Assembly: GCA_024641325.1 (NCBI GenBank)
Contig: JAHEDJ010000016.1
Span: 1-52,885 of the forward strand
Direction of reading: 5' to 3'
From: a bacterium
GTDB taxonomy: Bacteria > Actinomycetota > Acidimicrobiia > Spongiisociales > JAHEDJ01
DNA length: 52,885 bases
The notes below the pieces were generated by a model, which saw only the letters and a list, made by a program, of their open reading frames with translations, was not told the origin of the DNA and ran no database searches. A program made the translations under genes and the position numbers. This document shows, in pieces, positions 1 through 7,537 of this stretch (the first letter of the stretch is position 1; each line of letters opens with the position of its first letter).

Positions 1-831
1 TCAGGGTTTGGTGGCGGTGACCCTGGCGCTCCAGACCTTGCCGGATACTGCTTCCGCAACATCTCGTGGTTCTGTAGACGCCGGGCTGCAGCAACTCGAA
101 GACGAGGCTTCGGCGATGTCCGAGACCAGCAACTCCTCCATCTGATTGGAGTCGTACGGCAGTCGCTCTTCCACGACTACGTCTGCCAGTCCGGCGGCTC
201 GCAGGCCGTTGACGTAATCGGATTCGCTGATCGCTCCTCCGATGCATGAGTTGTAGAGAACGTCGTCGGATTTGACCCAGTCAGGCAGATTCTCGGCGAC
301 GATGTCCGATACGGACATACGACCGCCCGGCTTCAAGACCCTGGCAATCTCCGCAAAGACCTTGTCTTTTTCCGGAGAGAGGTTGATCACGCAGTTAGAG
401 ATCACCCAGTCCACCGATGCATCCGCCACCGGCAGTTCCTCGATGATTCCCTTCCGGACCTCGACGTTACCCACCTCGGCTGCCGCGATGTTTTCCTTTG
501 CCCTGGCGATCATTTCATCCGTCATGTCGATGCCGATCACCGAACCCGTCGGACCGACCTTCTTGGCAGCGAGCAGCAGATCGATCCCGGCTCCCGAGCC
601 CAGATCAAGCACAACGTCGCCTTCACCGATCCCGGCGAACGCAACAGGGTTCCCGCAGCCAAACGAGTTCACAACTGCGTCGGCCGGTAGCTCGCGGAGC
701 AACGCCTCGTCGTAGCCCGCCAACTTGGCTGCCACGCCTTTTGGTGCGGGACTCCCGCAGCAGCTCTCTGCTTGGACCGCCGCCGCGTAGGCCTGCGATA
801 CCTGCTTGCGGGTCAGCTTCACGTCAGTCAT
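1..831 (-). CDS. arsM: Arsenite S-adenosylmethionine methyltransferase
   Basis: ArsM transfers methyl groups from SAM to As(III) in the cytoplasm, giving methylated and volatile arsenicals. The 276-residue protein has the class I methyltransferase core with the SAM loop VLDLGSGAGID and the ArsM-type cysteines in FGCGNP, SNCVINLSPEKD and NSCIGGAIS. Extra cysteine pairs lie near the N terminus (ESCCGSP) and C terminus (SSCCSP). I chose the start at 831 (MTDVKL) because a GGAGG ribosome site lies just upstream and the gene then overlaps the arsR stop by only 8 bp; an upstream in-frame ATG at 873 would run deep into arsR. It is co-transcribed with arsR, so arsenite should induce it. The gene is complete; its stop codon is the first three bases of the window. 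Confidence 0.93.
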   Translation of the reverse strand: MTDVKLTRKQVSQAYAAAVQAESCCGSPAPKGVAAKLAGYDEALLRELPADAVVNSFGCGNPVAFAGIGEGDVVLDLGSGAGIDLLLAAKKVGPTGSVIGIDMTDEMIARAKENIAAAEVGNVEVRKGIIEELPVADASVDWVISNCVINLSPEKDKVFAEIARVLKPGGRMSVSDIVAENLPDWVKSDDVLYNSCIGGAISESDYVNGLRAAGLADVVVEERLPYDSNQMEELLVSDIAEASSSSCCSPASTEPRDVAEAVSGKVWSARVTATKP

Positions 832-1180
832 CTTCGGACTCCTCCTCGGTTGAACAACAGGATTCGAGAGCATCAGCCATGGCCCTGAGCTGGTCGGCGA
901 GAACCTGACGGGGAACGGAGTAGTAGACCTCCCGCCCCCGCTTCTCGGAGATCAGCAGCCCGGCGTTGCGCATGGTCGCCAGGTGCCGCGAGACCACCGA
1001 CATATCTACGGAACAGCACTCCGCAGCCTCGGACACCGTGCTCGGCTCCATCCGCTCGGACAGTGTGGTGAGCAAAACGAGCCGATTGGGGTCGCTCAGC
1101 GCCTTGAAAAGCTCCGGCTGCACCAGGACGCTGAGCTCTTCACAGCATCCCACCGCCTTACTCTTGTTTATTTGCGTCAT
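824..1180 (-). CDS. arsR: ArsR-family metalloregulatory repressor
   Basis: This 118-residue winged-helix repressor of the ArsR/SmtB family is expected to bind the promoter of its own operon and leave it when As(III) binds. The core runs from LFKALSDPNRLVLL through the recognition helix VDMSVVSRHLATMRNAGLL to the wing GREVYYSV. Cysteine pairs occur at about residues 12-13 (GCCEE), 54-55 (ECCSVD) and near the C terminus (SCCSTE); ECCSVD lies where ArsR proteins carry arsenic-binding cysteines, next to the DNA-recognition helix. It is translationally coupled to arsM, so the pair forms a small arsenic-response operon. The assignment to arsenic rather than another metalloid rests mainly on the arsM neighbour. 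Confidence 0.92.
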   Translation of the reverse strand: MTQINKSKAVGCCEELSVLVQPELFKALSDPNRLVLLTTLSERMEPSTVSEAAECCSVDMSVVSRHLATMRNAGLLISEKRGREVYYSVPRQVLADQLRAMADALESCCSTEEESEDD

Positions 1181-1229
1181 TATGCAAACATCTTATGACC
1201 GTGGACCCACCGTGTCAACAGAAACCAGA

Positions 1230-1276
1230 TTCTCAGCAATACTGTTGTTCCCCACGCGCAACAGCATTGCTGAGAA
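1230..1276. repeat. Class A palindromic repeat, copy A1
   Basis: An imperfect inverted repeat: arms TTCTCAGCAATACTGTTG and CAACAGCATTGCTGAGAA around the spacer TTCCCCACGCG. It begins 3 bp beyond the stop codon of the ABC permease and lies between that gene and arsR. Three further copies occur in the window (A2 at 22983, A3 at 26827, A4 at 26887), with the same arms and the same CGCG spacer. No T-run follows the hairpin on either strand, so it is not a standard intrinsic terminator. Confidence 0.85.
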
Positions 1277-1279
1277 AGT

Positions 1280-2485
1280 TCACTCCGCTGAGCGCCAGGC
1301 CTCGCGCACCTTCATGCGTTGCCCGATGTGCAGGATTCCCCCGACATAGAGGCGTCCGGCCAGCCGGATCATTCCGTAAATGGCAGCGCCCATCATCAGC
1401 ACCGCGGCGATCAATTCCCACCACGGTATGGCGGATTGCACCGTCCTGATCGGCACGACAAACGGTGCCGTGGCAGGGATGAACGTGGTGATCCTCGCCA
1501 GGAGCCCGTCCGGATGCTCGAGCGCCTGGAACGCCAGGATGTAGCCGACGACCCCCACCAGCGTGAGCGGCGTCGCAACGCTCTGCGCGTCTTCCATCCT
1601 CGACACCAATGCACCGAGGCCCGCATAGGCGACGGCATAGAAGCTGAACCCGAGAATGAACCACAGGATGAGCGATCCCAGCACGGAAAGAGTCAGCTGC
1701 GGGAGGTCGAACAGATCCACAGCAAGCGCGGCGATGAGCGCCGACCCGGACACCAGGGCGAGCTGAAGAAGGCCGAGTAGTCCGATCCCGGCCACCTTGC
1801 CTGCAAGCAGATGATGAGGCCGCAACGCGGACATCAGCACTTCAACGATCCGGTTCGACTTCTCCTCGATCACACCGTTGAGGGTCCAGGCGCCGTAGCT
1901 CAGGATGGCGAAATAGAGCAAGAACAGAGACGCAACGCTCGCGATCTCATTCGCGAGCCGGTTGGGGTCTTCGGGCTCGAGGCCCCTCACTTCGATCGGC
2001 TCGCCGGTCAGGGTCGTCGCCAGCTCTTCTGCTGAGACTCCCGCTTCCCTTACGATCTCCTGCAACTCGAGCGTCTGCGCCGCGCCGCTCAACAAACCGA
2101 CCAACCCGGAACCACCCGACACGAAGAACACAGAGCTGCCGGACTGCTGTACCACCACCTCGCCTCCGTCGATAAGGAGCCCATCGATCTTCCCGTCGGA
2201 AACAGCCACCTCTCCGTCCGCCACCGAAGAAAACTCTGTGACGGCTATCTCCACTTCGATCGCACCGGCCAGCACTTCGAGCGTCGGTAGGAAATCGGAA
2301 TCGATCTCCCCCACCACACCCAGTTCGTAGGTCACACCGTCGTCTCCGTCGATGACCGCGGGCAATACGATCGCCGCCACAACGACGACCATCAGTATCA
2401 ACGTTGTGATCCTGTAGGTTCGACCCTTGGATCGCTCCCGCAGTTCCCGCCTGGCCACCAGCCAGGAAGAGCGAAATCCCGTCAT
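1280..2485 (-). CDS. ABC-2 family permease, NatB-like
   Basis: Membrane half of an ABC exporter, 401 residues. An N-terminal cytoplasmic stretch (FRSSWLVARRELRERSKGRTYRI) is followed by one membrane helix (about residues 27-45), a large external domain to about residue 185, and then about five more helices to the end. This one-plus-five layout is typical of NatB/YhaP-type ABC-2 permeases. The start overlaps the stop of the upstream ATPase by 4 bp, so the two are translated together. NatAB systems export sodium or hydrophobic toxins in characterised bacteria; the substrate here cannot be read from the sequence. The repeat A1 follows the stop directly. Confidence 0.85.
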   Translation of the reverse strand: MTGFRSSWLVARRELRERSKGRTYRITTLILMVVVVAAIVLPAVIDGDDGVTYELGVVGEIDSDFLPTLEVLAGAIEVEIAVTEFSSVADGEVAVSDGKIDGLLIDGGEVVVQQSGSSVFFVSGGSGLVGLLSGAAQTLELQEIVREAGVSAEELATTLTGEPIEVRGLEPEDPNRLANEIASVASLFLLYFAILSYGAWTLNGVIEEKSNRIVEVLMSALRPHHLLAGKVAGIGLLGLLQLALVSGSALIAALAVDLFDLPQLTLSVLGSLILWFILGFSFYAVAYAGLGALVSRMEDAQSVATPLTLVGVVGYILAFQALEHPDGLLARITTFIPATAPFVVPIRTVQSAIPWWELIAAVLMMGAAIYGMIRLAGRLYVGGILHIGQRMKVREAWRSAE

Positions 2486-3372
2486 CGGCGCACCGCCTCG
2501 AGAAACACTTCGGAAAGGCTCGGCGCCTCGAACTCCACGTGCATCACTTGCCCTGCCCTGGCCGCGGACACGAGGAACTCATCAATTGGGAACGAGCGTT
2601 CGACAACCAAAACCACCCTCTCCCCCTGCACCGAACTCGAAACGATGTCTGGAGACTCCGCAAGCCAGGATCCGTCGCTCCCGGACACATGCACCTCTAC
2701 CCTGCGATGTGCTGCCCGCTCCTTTATCGATGCCACCTGCCCTGCAAGAACCACCTTGCCGGCGTCGATGATGGCCACCTCTTCGCAAAGGTCCTCAACG
2801 AGGTCGAGTTGATGGCTGGAGAACACAACCGTCTTGCCTGCGGCAGCCTGCCGCTTGAGGGTCTCCCCGAGACTGTTCACGCCGATCGGGTCGAGTCCGC
2901 TGAACGGCTCGTCGAGGACGAGAAGCTCGGGATCGAAGATGAGTGCTGCCGCCAGTTGAATCCGCTGCTGGTTGCCGTGCGAAAGCTGTTCGAGCCGGTC
3001 CTCTGCTCGATCCAGGAGTCCAAACTCATCCAGCCAGCGATCCGCCGCCTCGAGCGCATCTTTCACTCGCATACCGTGCAGCTCGCCCAGATAGACGAGC
3101 TGATCCCGAACCTTCATTCGGGGATACAGCCCACGTTGCTCGGGCATGTAGCCGAAGGTCCGCCGGGTCGCCTCATCGATGGGAGCCCCACTCCAGGTGA
3201 CCGTGCCGGCGTCGAGCGCCACCAAACCGAAGATCGAGCGCATTGCCGTCGTCTTGCCGGCCCCATTCGGCCCGAGAAACCCGAGCATTCGACCGGGCGC
3301 CACCGAGAAGCTACATCCGTCGAGCGCGACGATATCGCCAAAGCGTTTTGAGAGTCCAATCAGTTCGAGCAT
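2482..3372 (-). CDS. ABC transporter ATPase, NatA-like
   Basis: Cytoplasmic ATPase of 296 residues that powers the permease encoded just downstream. It has Walker A GPNGAGKTT (about residues 34-42), an ABC signature in the variant form LSHGNQQRIQ, Walker B LLVLDEPFSGLDP and the switch histidine in FSSHQLD. After the nucleotide domain there is a C-terminal extension of about 80 residues (AAHRRVEVHVSGSD to the end), common in DrrA/NatA-type exporters. It is the first gene of a two-gene operon, with its promoter probably in the 146-bp region at 3373-3518, which also holds heptad repeats. The substrate is unknown. Confidence 0.88.
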   Translation of the reverse strand: MLELIGLSKRFGDIVALDGCSFSVAPGRMLGFLGPNGAGKTTAMRSIFGLVALDAGTVTWSGAPIDEATRRTFGYMPEQRGLYPRMKVRDQLVYLGELHGMRVKDALEAADRWLDEFGLLDRAEDRLEQLSHGNQQRIQLAAALIFDPELLVLDEPFSGLDPIGVNSLGETLKRQAAAGKTVVFSSHQLDLVEDLCEEVAIIDAGKVVLAGQVASIKERAAHRRVEVHVSGSDGSWLAESPDIVSSSVQGERVVLVVERSFPIDEFLVSAARAGQVMHVEFEAPSLSEVFLEAVRR

Positions 3373-3426
3373 CGGTCAAGAGGATAAGGCCGTTGAGGTC
3401 GCCGTCGTGGAATCGCGCATCGGTCT

Positions 3427-3467
3427 GCGCAATTCGCAATTCGCAATTCGCAATTCGCAATTCGCAG
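3427..3467. repeat. Tandem heptad repeat (GCAATTC)n, class F
   Basis: Five consecutive copies of the seven-base word GCAATTC lie in the gap between the divergent NatA-like ATPase and the septum-formation lipoprotein. Similar seven-base tandem tracts built from other words occur at several intergenic places in the window. No coding or promoter function is evident. Confidence 0.85.
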
Positions 3468-3518
3468 CGACGTTGGCGATCGGGCAGCGCTGGCTGCGGT
3501 TACCACTATCGTTCGCGC

Positions 3519-4961
3519 ATGCCGCGCCGTTCTGCCCTCACCATCGCAATTTCTCTTGCGATCGTCGCCTGTTCGGGTCCGACGAGTGAGCCGGTTGCCA
3601 CGACCACCTCAACAGTCACGATTACCTCAACGACGTCCCTGCCGCCCGTCGACATCCGGCCACCGCCTACAACCACGGCACCCACCGATGCCGCAGATCC
3701 AGAACTGCCGGACCCCGTCGAGATTGCGGGACAGGGGTGGGGGGAGATCACCGGGTTCACTTCAACCGATGTTCTCGATTCTGACCTGGATGCGATTGAT
3801 CTACGACTGAGATCGATCATCGGTACGGCCATCGAAGGCGTCAGCTATACCGGCCTTCAGCCGGAAGATGGAGGCTCTCCGGTGATCGGACTCTCCATGA
3901 GTCCGGCCGTCTTCCTCAGCGGCGACCCGTTGCTCGCTCCCGGCCTGGCCGGTGCGATCGCCGGCCCTTTCGCCAGCCTCGAGGAGGTCGCTATCGAGGG
4001 GACTCTCACATACAGGCTCTTTCTCGGGGACAGTTGGTGGTATTTCTGGGCTTCGAATACGCACCTCTATGCGACCGTCGGAGGCGAGATTCCGGCCGAG
4101 CAGGCTATGGAAGCCACCATCCGGGGCGCTCCCCAGCCCTACCTCTGGCAAGCAGGTGATTGCCTGTGGTTTGGCGCCGGCGAGGAAACCTCGATGCCGT
4201 ACGCACCGTACGGGAAAGCCCGCCTGGTCCCGTGTTCGGGAATGCACACCCACGAAGTGATCTTCTCGAGTCCAACGCAATACGGACTCGAAGACGACTA
4301 TCCGGGAGAAGCTTTCTCCACCGAGGTCGAGCGCACGTGTGGGTCCGCCTATCGCGGCTACATCGGGGTCGACTGGCCGGACTCGAAGGTGTCTGCGATC
4401 CGGTACCTGCCGGACAGCGCCGAATGGGATGAGGGCGACAGATACACCGCTTGTGTCGTTGAGTTATCCGACGAACTTGGCGGTGCCACCCGCATCGCAG
4501 GCTCCCTCGAAGGAATCGGGACCGCGAGCCTGATCGATCGAGCGCCCGGCGATTGCTACATCAACTCGCTGAATGCCGATCCCGTGGATTGCCGATTGAC
4601 TCATAGGTTTCAGTTCATCGGCCTTGCCGAGGATCCATCGCCGGCCGGAACTCCCTACCCCGGAGCTACTGCCTTGGTCGAATCCCAACATCCGGCTTGC
4701 GAGGCCCTGGTCGCCGAGTTCGCCCCGGTGCTCGCCAAGAACGGCGCCGATGTCTCCGCTCATGCCACCCCTCCATCGGTGCTGGAGTGGGAGAACGACC
4801 TCCGTACGATTCGCTGCTTCGCATTCGCGACGGATGGCGAGGGCGGAAGGCTCGAGATCTCCGGCAGTTTCGACGGCGAGTGGGAGATCGTCCGCTTTTC
4901 GGAGGACGACGTCACCGCGATAACCCCGAGGCTGGATTCTCTGCTAATGGCTAATGGCTAA
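3519..4961 (+). CDS. Lipoprotein with two Septum_form-like domains
   Basis: A predicted secreted lipoprotein of 480 residues. The signal peptide ends in the lipobox IVAC with the lipidated cysteine at residue 18. A Thr/Ser/Pro linker (about residues 24-65) leads to a globular part. From about residue 215 there is a module resembling the actinobacterial septum-formation family: GDCLWFG, VPCSGMHTHEV, DYPGEAF, a cysteine in RTCGSAYRGY and GDRYTACVV. A second, more divergent module begins at GDCYINS (about residue 346) with DCRLTHRF, a cysteine in HPACEAL and TIRCFAF. The start was set at the first methionine giving a proper signal peptide; upstream in-frame extension would overlap the divergent ABC gene. 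Its role at the septum is unproven. Confidence 0.75.
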   Translation: MPRRSALTIAISLAIVACSGPTSEPVATTTSTVTITSTTSLPPVDIRPPPTTTAPTDAADPELPDPVEIAGQGWGEITGFTSTDVLDSDLDAIDLRLRSIIGTAIEGVSYTGLQPEDGGSPVIGLSMSPAVFLSGDPLLAPGLAGAIAGPFASLEEVAIEGTLTYRLFLGDSWWYFWASNTHLYATVGGEIPAEQAMEATIRGAPQPYLWQAGDCLWFGAGEETSMPYAPYGKARLVPCSGMHTHEVIFSSPTQYGLEDDYPGEAFSTEVERTCGSAYRGYIGVDWPDSKVSAIRYLPDSAEWDEGDRYTACVVELSDELGGATRIAGSLEGIGTASLIDRAPGDCYINSLNADPVDCRLTHRFQFIGLAEDPSPAGTPYPGATALVESQHPACEALVAEFAPVLAKNGADVSAHATPPSVLEWENDLRTIRCFAFATDGEGGRLEISGSFDGEWEIVRFSEDDVTAITPRLDSLLMANG

Positions 4962-4964
4962 TGA
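4944..4964. repeat. Heptad repeat CTAATGG x3 over a stop codon
   Basis: Three copies of CTAATGG (the last ends in A) overlap the 3' end of the lipoprotein gene. The stop codon TAA is part of the repeat, and the protein's last residues (LMANG) are encoded by it. Because seven is not a multiple of three, the TAA in each copy falls in a different reading frame. Confidence 0.75.
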
Positions 4965-4995
4965 CTGAAGGCCTTTTCTTGTTACCCTCCCAGCC

Positions 4996-6645
4996 ATGAC
5001 CGATCGCCACGTCCTCGTCGCCGTTGGCTGGCCCTATGCCACGGGATCTCTGCATCTCGGACATGTTGCCGGCGCCTACCTTCCACCAGATATCTTCGCC
5101 CGCTACCACCGCATGGCCGGCAGCAAGGTTCTGATGGTCTCCGGCAGCGACGTCCACGGCACTCCGATCACGGTCAAGGCCGATGAGGAAGGCGTTACGC
5201 CGCAGGAGATCGTCGATCGGTATCACCCACGCTTCCTCGACTACTGGCAGCGGCTCGGGATCAATTTCGATCTGTTCACCACGACGGGCACCGAGAACCA
5301 CAAGCGAGTTACACAGGGGTTCTTCATGAAGCTGCTCGAGAACGGCTACCTCTACAAGCACACGACGAGCCAGTTCTTCGACGAGGAGCAACAACGCTTC
5401 CTCCCCGACCGGTACGTTGAGGGCACCTGCCCTCACTGCGGATCGAACGAAGCGCGAGGAGATCAGTGCGACAACTGCGGCCGCACTCTCGACCCCCACG
5501 AACTGGTCGACCCACGGTCGAAACTCTCCGGGACGACTCCGGTCGAGCGCGACACCGAGCATTACTACTGGAAGTTGAGCGCGTTCCAGGGACCGCTGCT
5601 CGACTGGCTCCGATCGCGAGAAGACTGGCGACCCCATGTTGTCAATTTCGCCATCGGCATGGTCAAAGACGGCCTGCACGATCGCTCCTTCACCCGTGAC
5701 CTCGATTGGGGCATTCCGCTCCCTGTGGATGATCTGGGTCCGGGCAAGTCGATCTACGTGTGGTGGGAAGCCGTGATGGGCTACTTCTCGGCGCCGCAGG
5801 AGTGGGCGCAGCTCCGGGGGACTCCGGATGCCTGGAAAGACTGGTGGCTCAACCCCGACGCCGAAACCTATTACTTCATCGGCAAGGACAACATCCCGTT
5901 CCATGCCGTCTACTGGCCTGCACTCCTGATGGGCCACGGTGGCCTCAACCTGCCGACCAATGTTGCCGGCAACCAGTACGTCACGTTCGGTGGATCCAAG
6001 GCATCGAAGTCGCGCGGCGTAGGGCGATCCCTCGACTGGTATCTCGAACACTTCGAACCGGACGCACTCCGCTATGCAATTGCGGCCATGCTTCCGGAGC
6101 ACAACGACACGGACCTGTCGGACGATGAGATCGCCCGCCGCGTCAACGAGGAGTTGGTCGCCACCTGGGGCAACCTCGTCAACCGCGTTCTTGCCATGAC
6201 GACCAGACATTTCAACGGAACGATCCCCAGCCCGGGCGATCTCGATGACGAAGACCGGGCGTTGCTCGACAAGGTCGATTCCGCCATCGCCGAAGCGGCG
6301 CAACAGTTCGAGAAGGTCGAGTTGCGGGGAGCGCTGCGCGCCGGGATGGCAGCCGCCTCGCTGGCGAACGCGTACCTCAACGAAACGGCTCCCTGGTCGA
6401 CCGCCAAAACAGACATGGTCCGTACCGCCACAACGCTGCATACGGCCCTCAGCGCCATCAACGGGATCAAGACGATTCTGGCTCCATTCTTGCCGTTCAC
6501 GTCACAGCAGCTGCACGAGATGCTCGGTCAAGAGGGAATGCTGGCGGAGTGCCCCTGGGAGCGCGGAGTCCTGCATCCCGGCACGAAACTGGGGACACCG
6601 GCGCCACTGTTCAGCAAGGTGGATCCGGAAGCCTTGGAGGAGTAG
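4996..6645 (+). CDS. metG: Methionine--tRNA ligase
   Basis: Charges tRNA-Met with methionine in the cytoplasm; essential for initiation and elongation. The 549-residue protein begins with a Rossmann catalytic domain carrying the HIGH motif as HLGH (residues 20-23). A zinc knuckle CPHC...CDNC (about residues 144-163) matches the MetRS type with paired CxxC motifs. The KMSKS loop appears as KASKS (about residue 334). The helical anticodon-binding domain follows (NEELVATWGNLVNRVL). The C-terminal tRNA-binding domain found in the E. coli enzyme is absent. It starts 34 bp after the lipoprotein and may share its transcript. Confidence 0.96.
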   Translation: MTDRHVLVAVGWPYATGSLHLGHVAGAYLPPDIFARYHRMAGSKVLMVSGSDVHGTPITVKADEEGVTPQEIVDRYHPRFLDYWQRLGINFDLFTTTGTENHKRVTQGFFMKLLENGYLYKHTTSQFFDEEQQRFLPDRYVEGTCPHCGSNEARGDQCDNCGRTLDPHELVDPRSKLSGTTPVERDTEHYYWKLSAFQGPLLDWLRSREDWRPHVVNFAIGMVKDGLHDRSFTRDLDWGIPLPVDDLGPGKSIYVWWEAVMGYFSAPQEWAQLRGTPDAWKDWWLNPDAETYYFIGKDNIPFHAVYWPALLMGHGGLNLPTNVAGNQYVTFGGSKASKSRGVGRSLDWYLEHFEPDALRYAIAAMLPEHNDTDLSDDEIARRVNEELVATWGNLVNRVLAMTTRHFNGTIPSPGDLDDEDRALLDKVDSAIAEAAQQFEKVELRGALRAGMAAASLANAYLNETAPWSTAKTDMVRTATTLHTALSAINGIKTILAPFLPFTSQQLHEMLGQEGMLAECPWERGVLHPGTKLGTPAPLFSKVDPEALEE

Positions 6646-6700
6646 GCAGTCGGCAATTGGCAATCGGCTCCCTGGAACCTAGAACCCGAACCCAGAACCT
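6644..6700. repeat. Low-complexity word repeats after metG
   Basis: Directly after the metG stop the sequence runs through related words: GGCAGTC, GGCAATT, GGCAATC, then GGAACCTA, GAACCC and GAACCCA. The tract fills nearly the whole space between the convergent metG and surE genes, where a terminator would be expected. I see no strong hairpin in it. Confidence 0.65.
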
Positions 6701-6707
6701 GCTGTGG

Positions 6708-7502
6708 CTAACCCTTTTCCAGGGCTGCCCTGGTCGCCTCGTCGATCACCGCTCCATGCGCAAGCCGCACCGGAGTGATGGATACCCAACCCTTCTCCAG
6801 TGCCTCGACGTCGGTGCCGGCGATGTCTCCGTCGATTCGCAACCCGGTTGCGAAGTCGTGAACGAATCTGCCGGGTGAGGCTTCACGGAAAATGTTGTCG
6901 TATCCGACTTTGGCGATATCGGTGATGCGTCGCGGGGCGTCGATGGTGAGGTCCGCCGCGAAGTTGACGTTGAGCAGGTCCACACCGGCCGGATAGCCCG
7001 CCTCGAGTATCGAACGCAGTACGTCCACCGAGACGCCTGCGGCCGTTTCCCATAAGAGCGTTGAGTCGTCCGACCAAGCCAATTTGGCCCAGCCGCGGTG
7101 ATCCCGGACGTCGCCGGTGGAAAATGCCACGGCCGGTATCCCGGCGATCCAGCCTTCGGCCGCCGCTCCGACGGTCCCGCTGGAGAGAAAGAATCCAAGG
7201 CCGTTGTTCAGCCCGATGTTGATCCCGGAGATCACCATCATCGGTCTCTCTCCGAACAACGAGTGGATTCCGAGTTGGGCGCAGTCCGCCGGGAACCCAT
7301 CGGCAACGGAGATCTCTACCCCGTCCTTGACGATGTTGCGCACATGTATCTCATCGAACCGAGTGATGGCCTTTCCGATCCAGCTTCGTTCTCGATCGGG
7401 AACGACGACACGGACGGGAGCAATGTCGGCCAACGCCCGGTAAAACGGGATCAGTGCAGGCGAATCGATTCCGTCGTCGTTGGTGAGCAGGAAGTAGGAC
7501 AT
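6708..7502 (-). CDS. surE: 5'-nucleotidase SurE
   Basis: SurE is a metal-dependent phosphatase that removes phosphate from nucleoside 5'-monophosphates and short polyphosphates. The 264-residue protein starts with the metal-binding LLTNDDGIDSP (Asp9-Asp10), followed by VVPDRERSWIGKAIT with the active-site serine. The conserved SGINIGLNNG and SSGTVGAAAEG stretches are present. The usual N-G-N reads SGINIGLNNGLGFF, slightly off the common SGINxGxNxG form but within family range. It is convergent with metG, and the MocR regulator lies 35 bp upstream on the same strand. Confidence 0.93.
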   Translation of the reverse strand: MSYFLLTNDDGIDSPALIPFYRALADIAPVRVVVPDRERSWIGKAITRFDEIHVRNIVKDGVEISVADGFPADCAQLGIHSLFGERPMMVISGINIGLNNGLGFFLSSGTVGAAAEGWIAGIPAVAFSTGDVRDHRGWAKLAWSDDSTLLWETAAGVSVDVLRSILEAGYPAGVDLLNVNFAADLTIDAPRRITDIAKVGYDNIFREASPGRFVHDFATGLRIDGDIAGTDVEALEKGWVSITPVRLAHGAVIDEATRAALEKG

Positions 7503-7537
7503 CGCCGGAAGGGTACCCCGTGCAGGCGTCCCGCCTG

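Noticed and set aside
4951..6441. A 496-codon open frame on the minus strand
   Set aside because: It runs antisense to metG, which has all enzyme motifs. Its length comes from high-GC codon bias; the translation has no family features.
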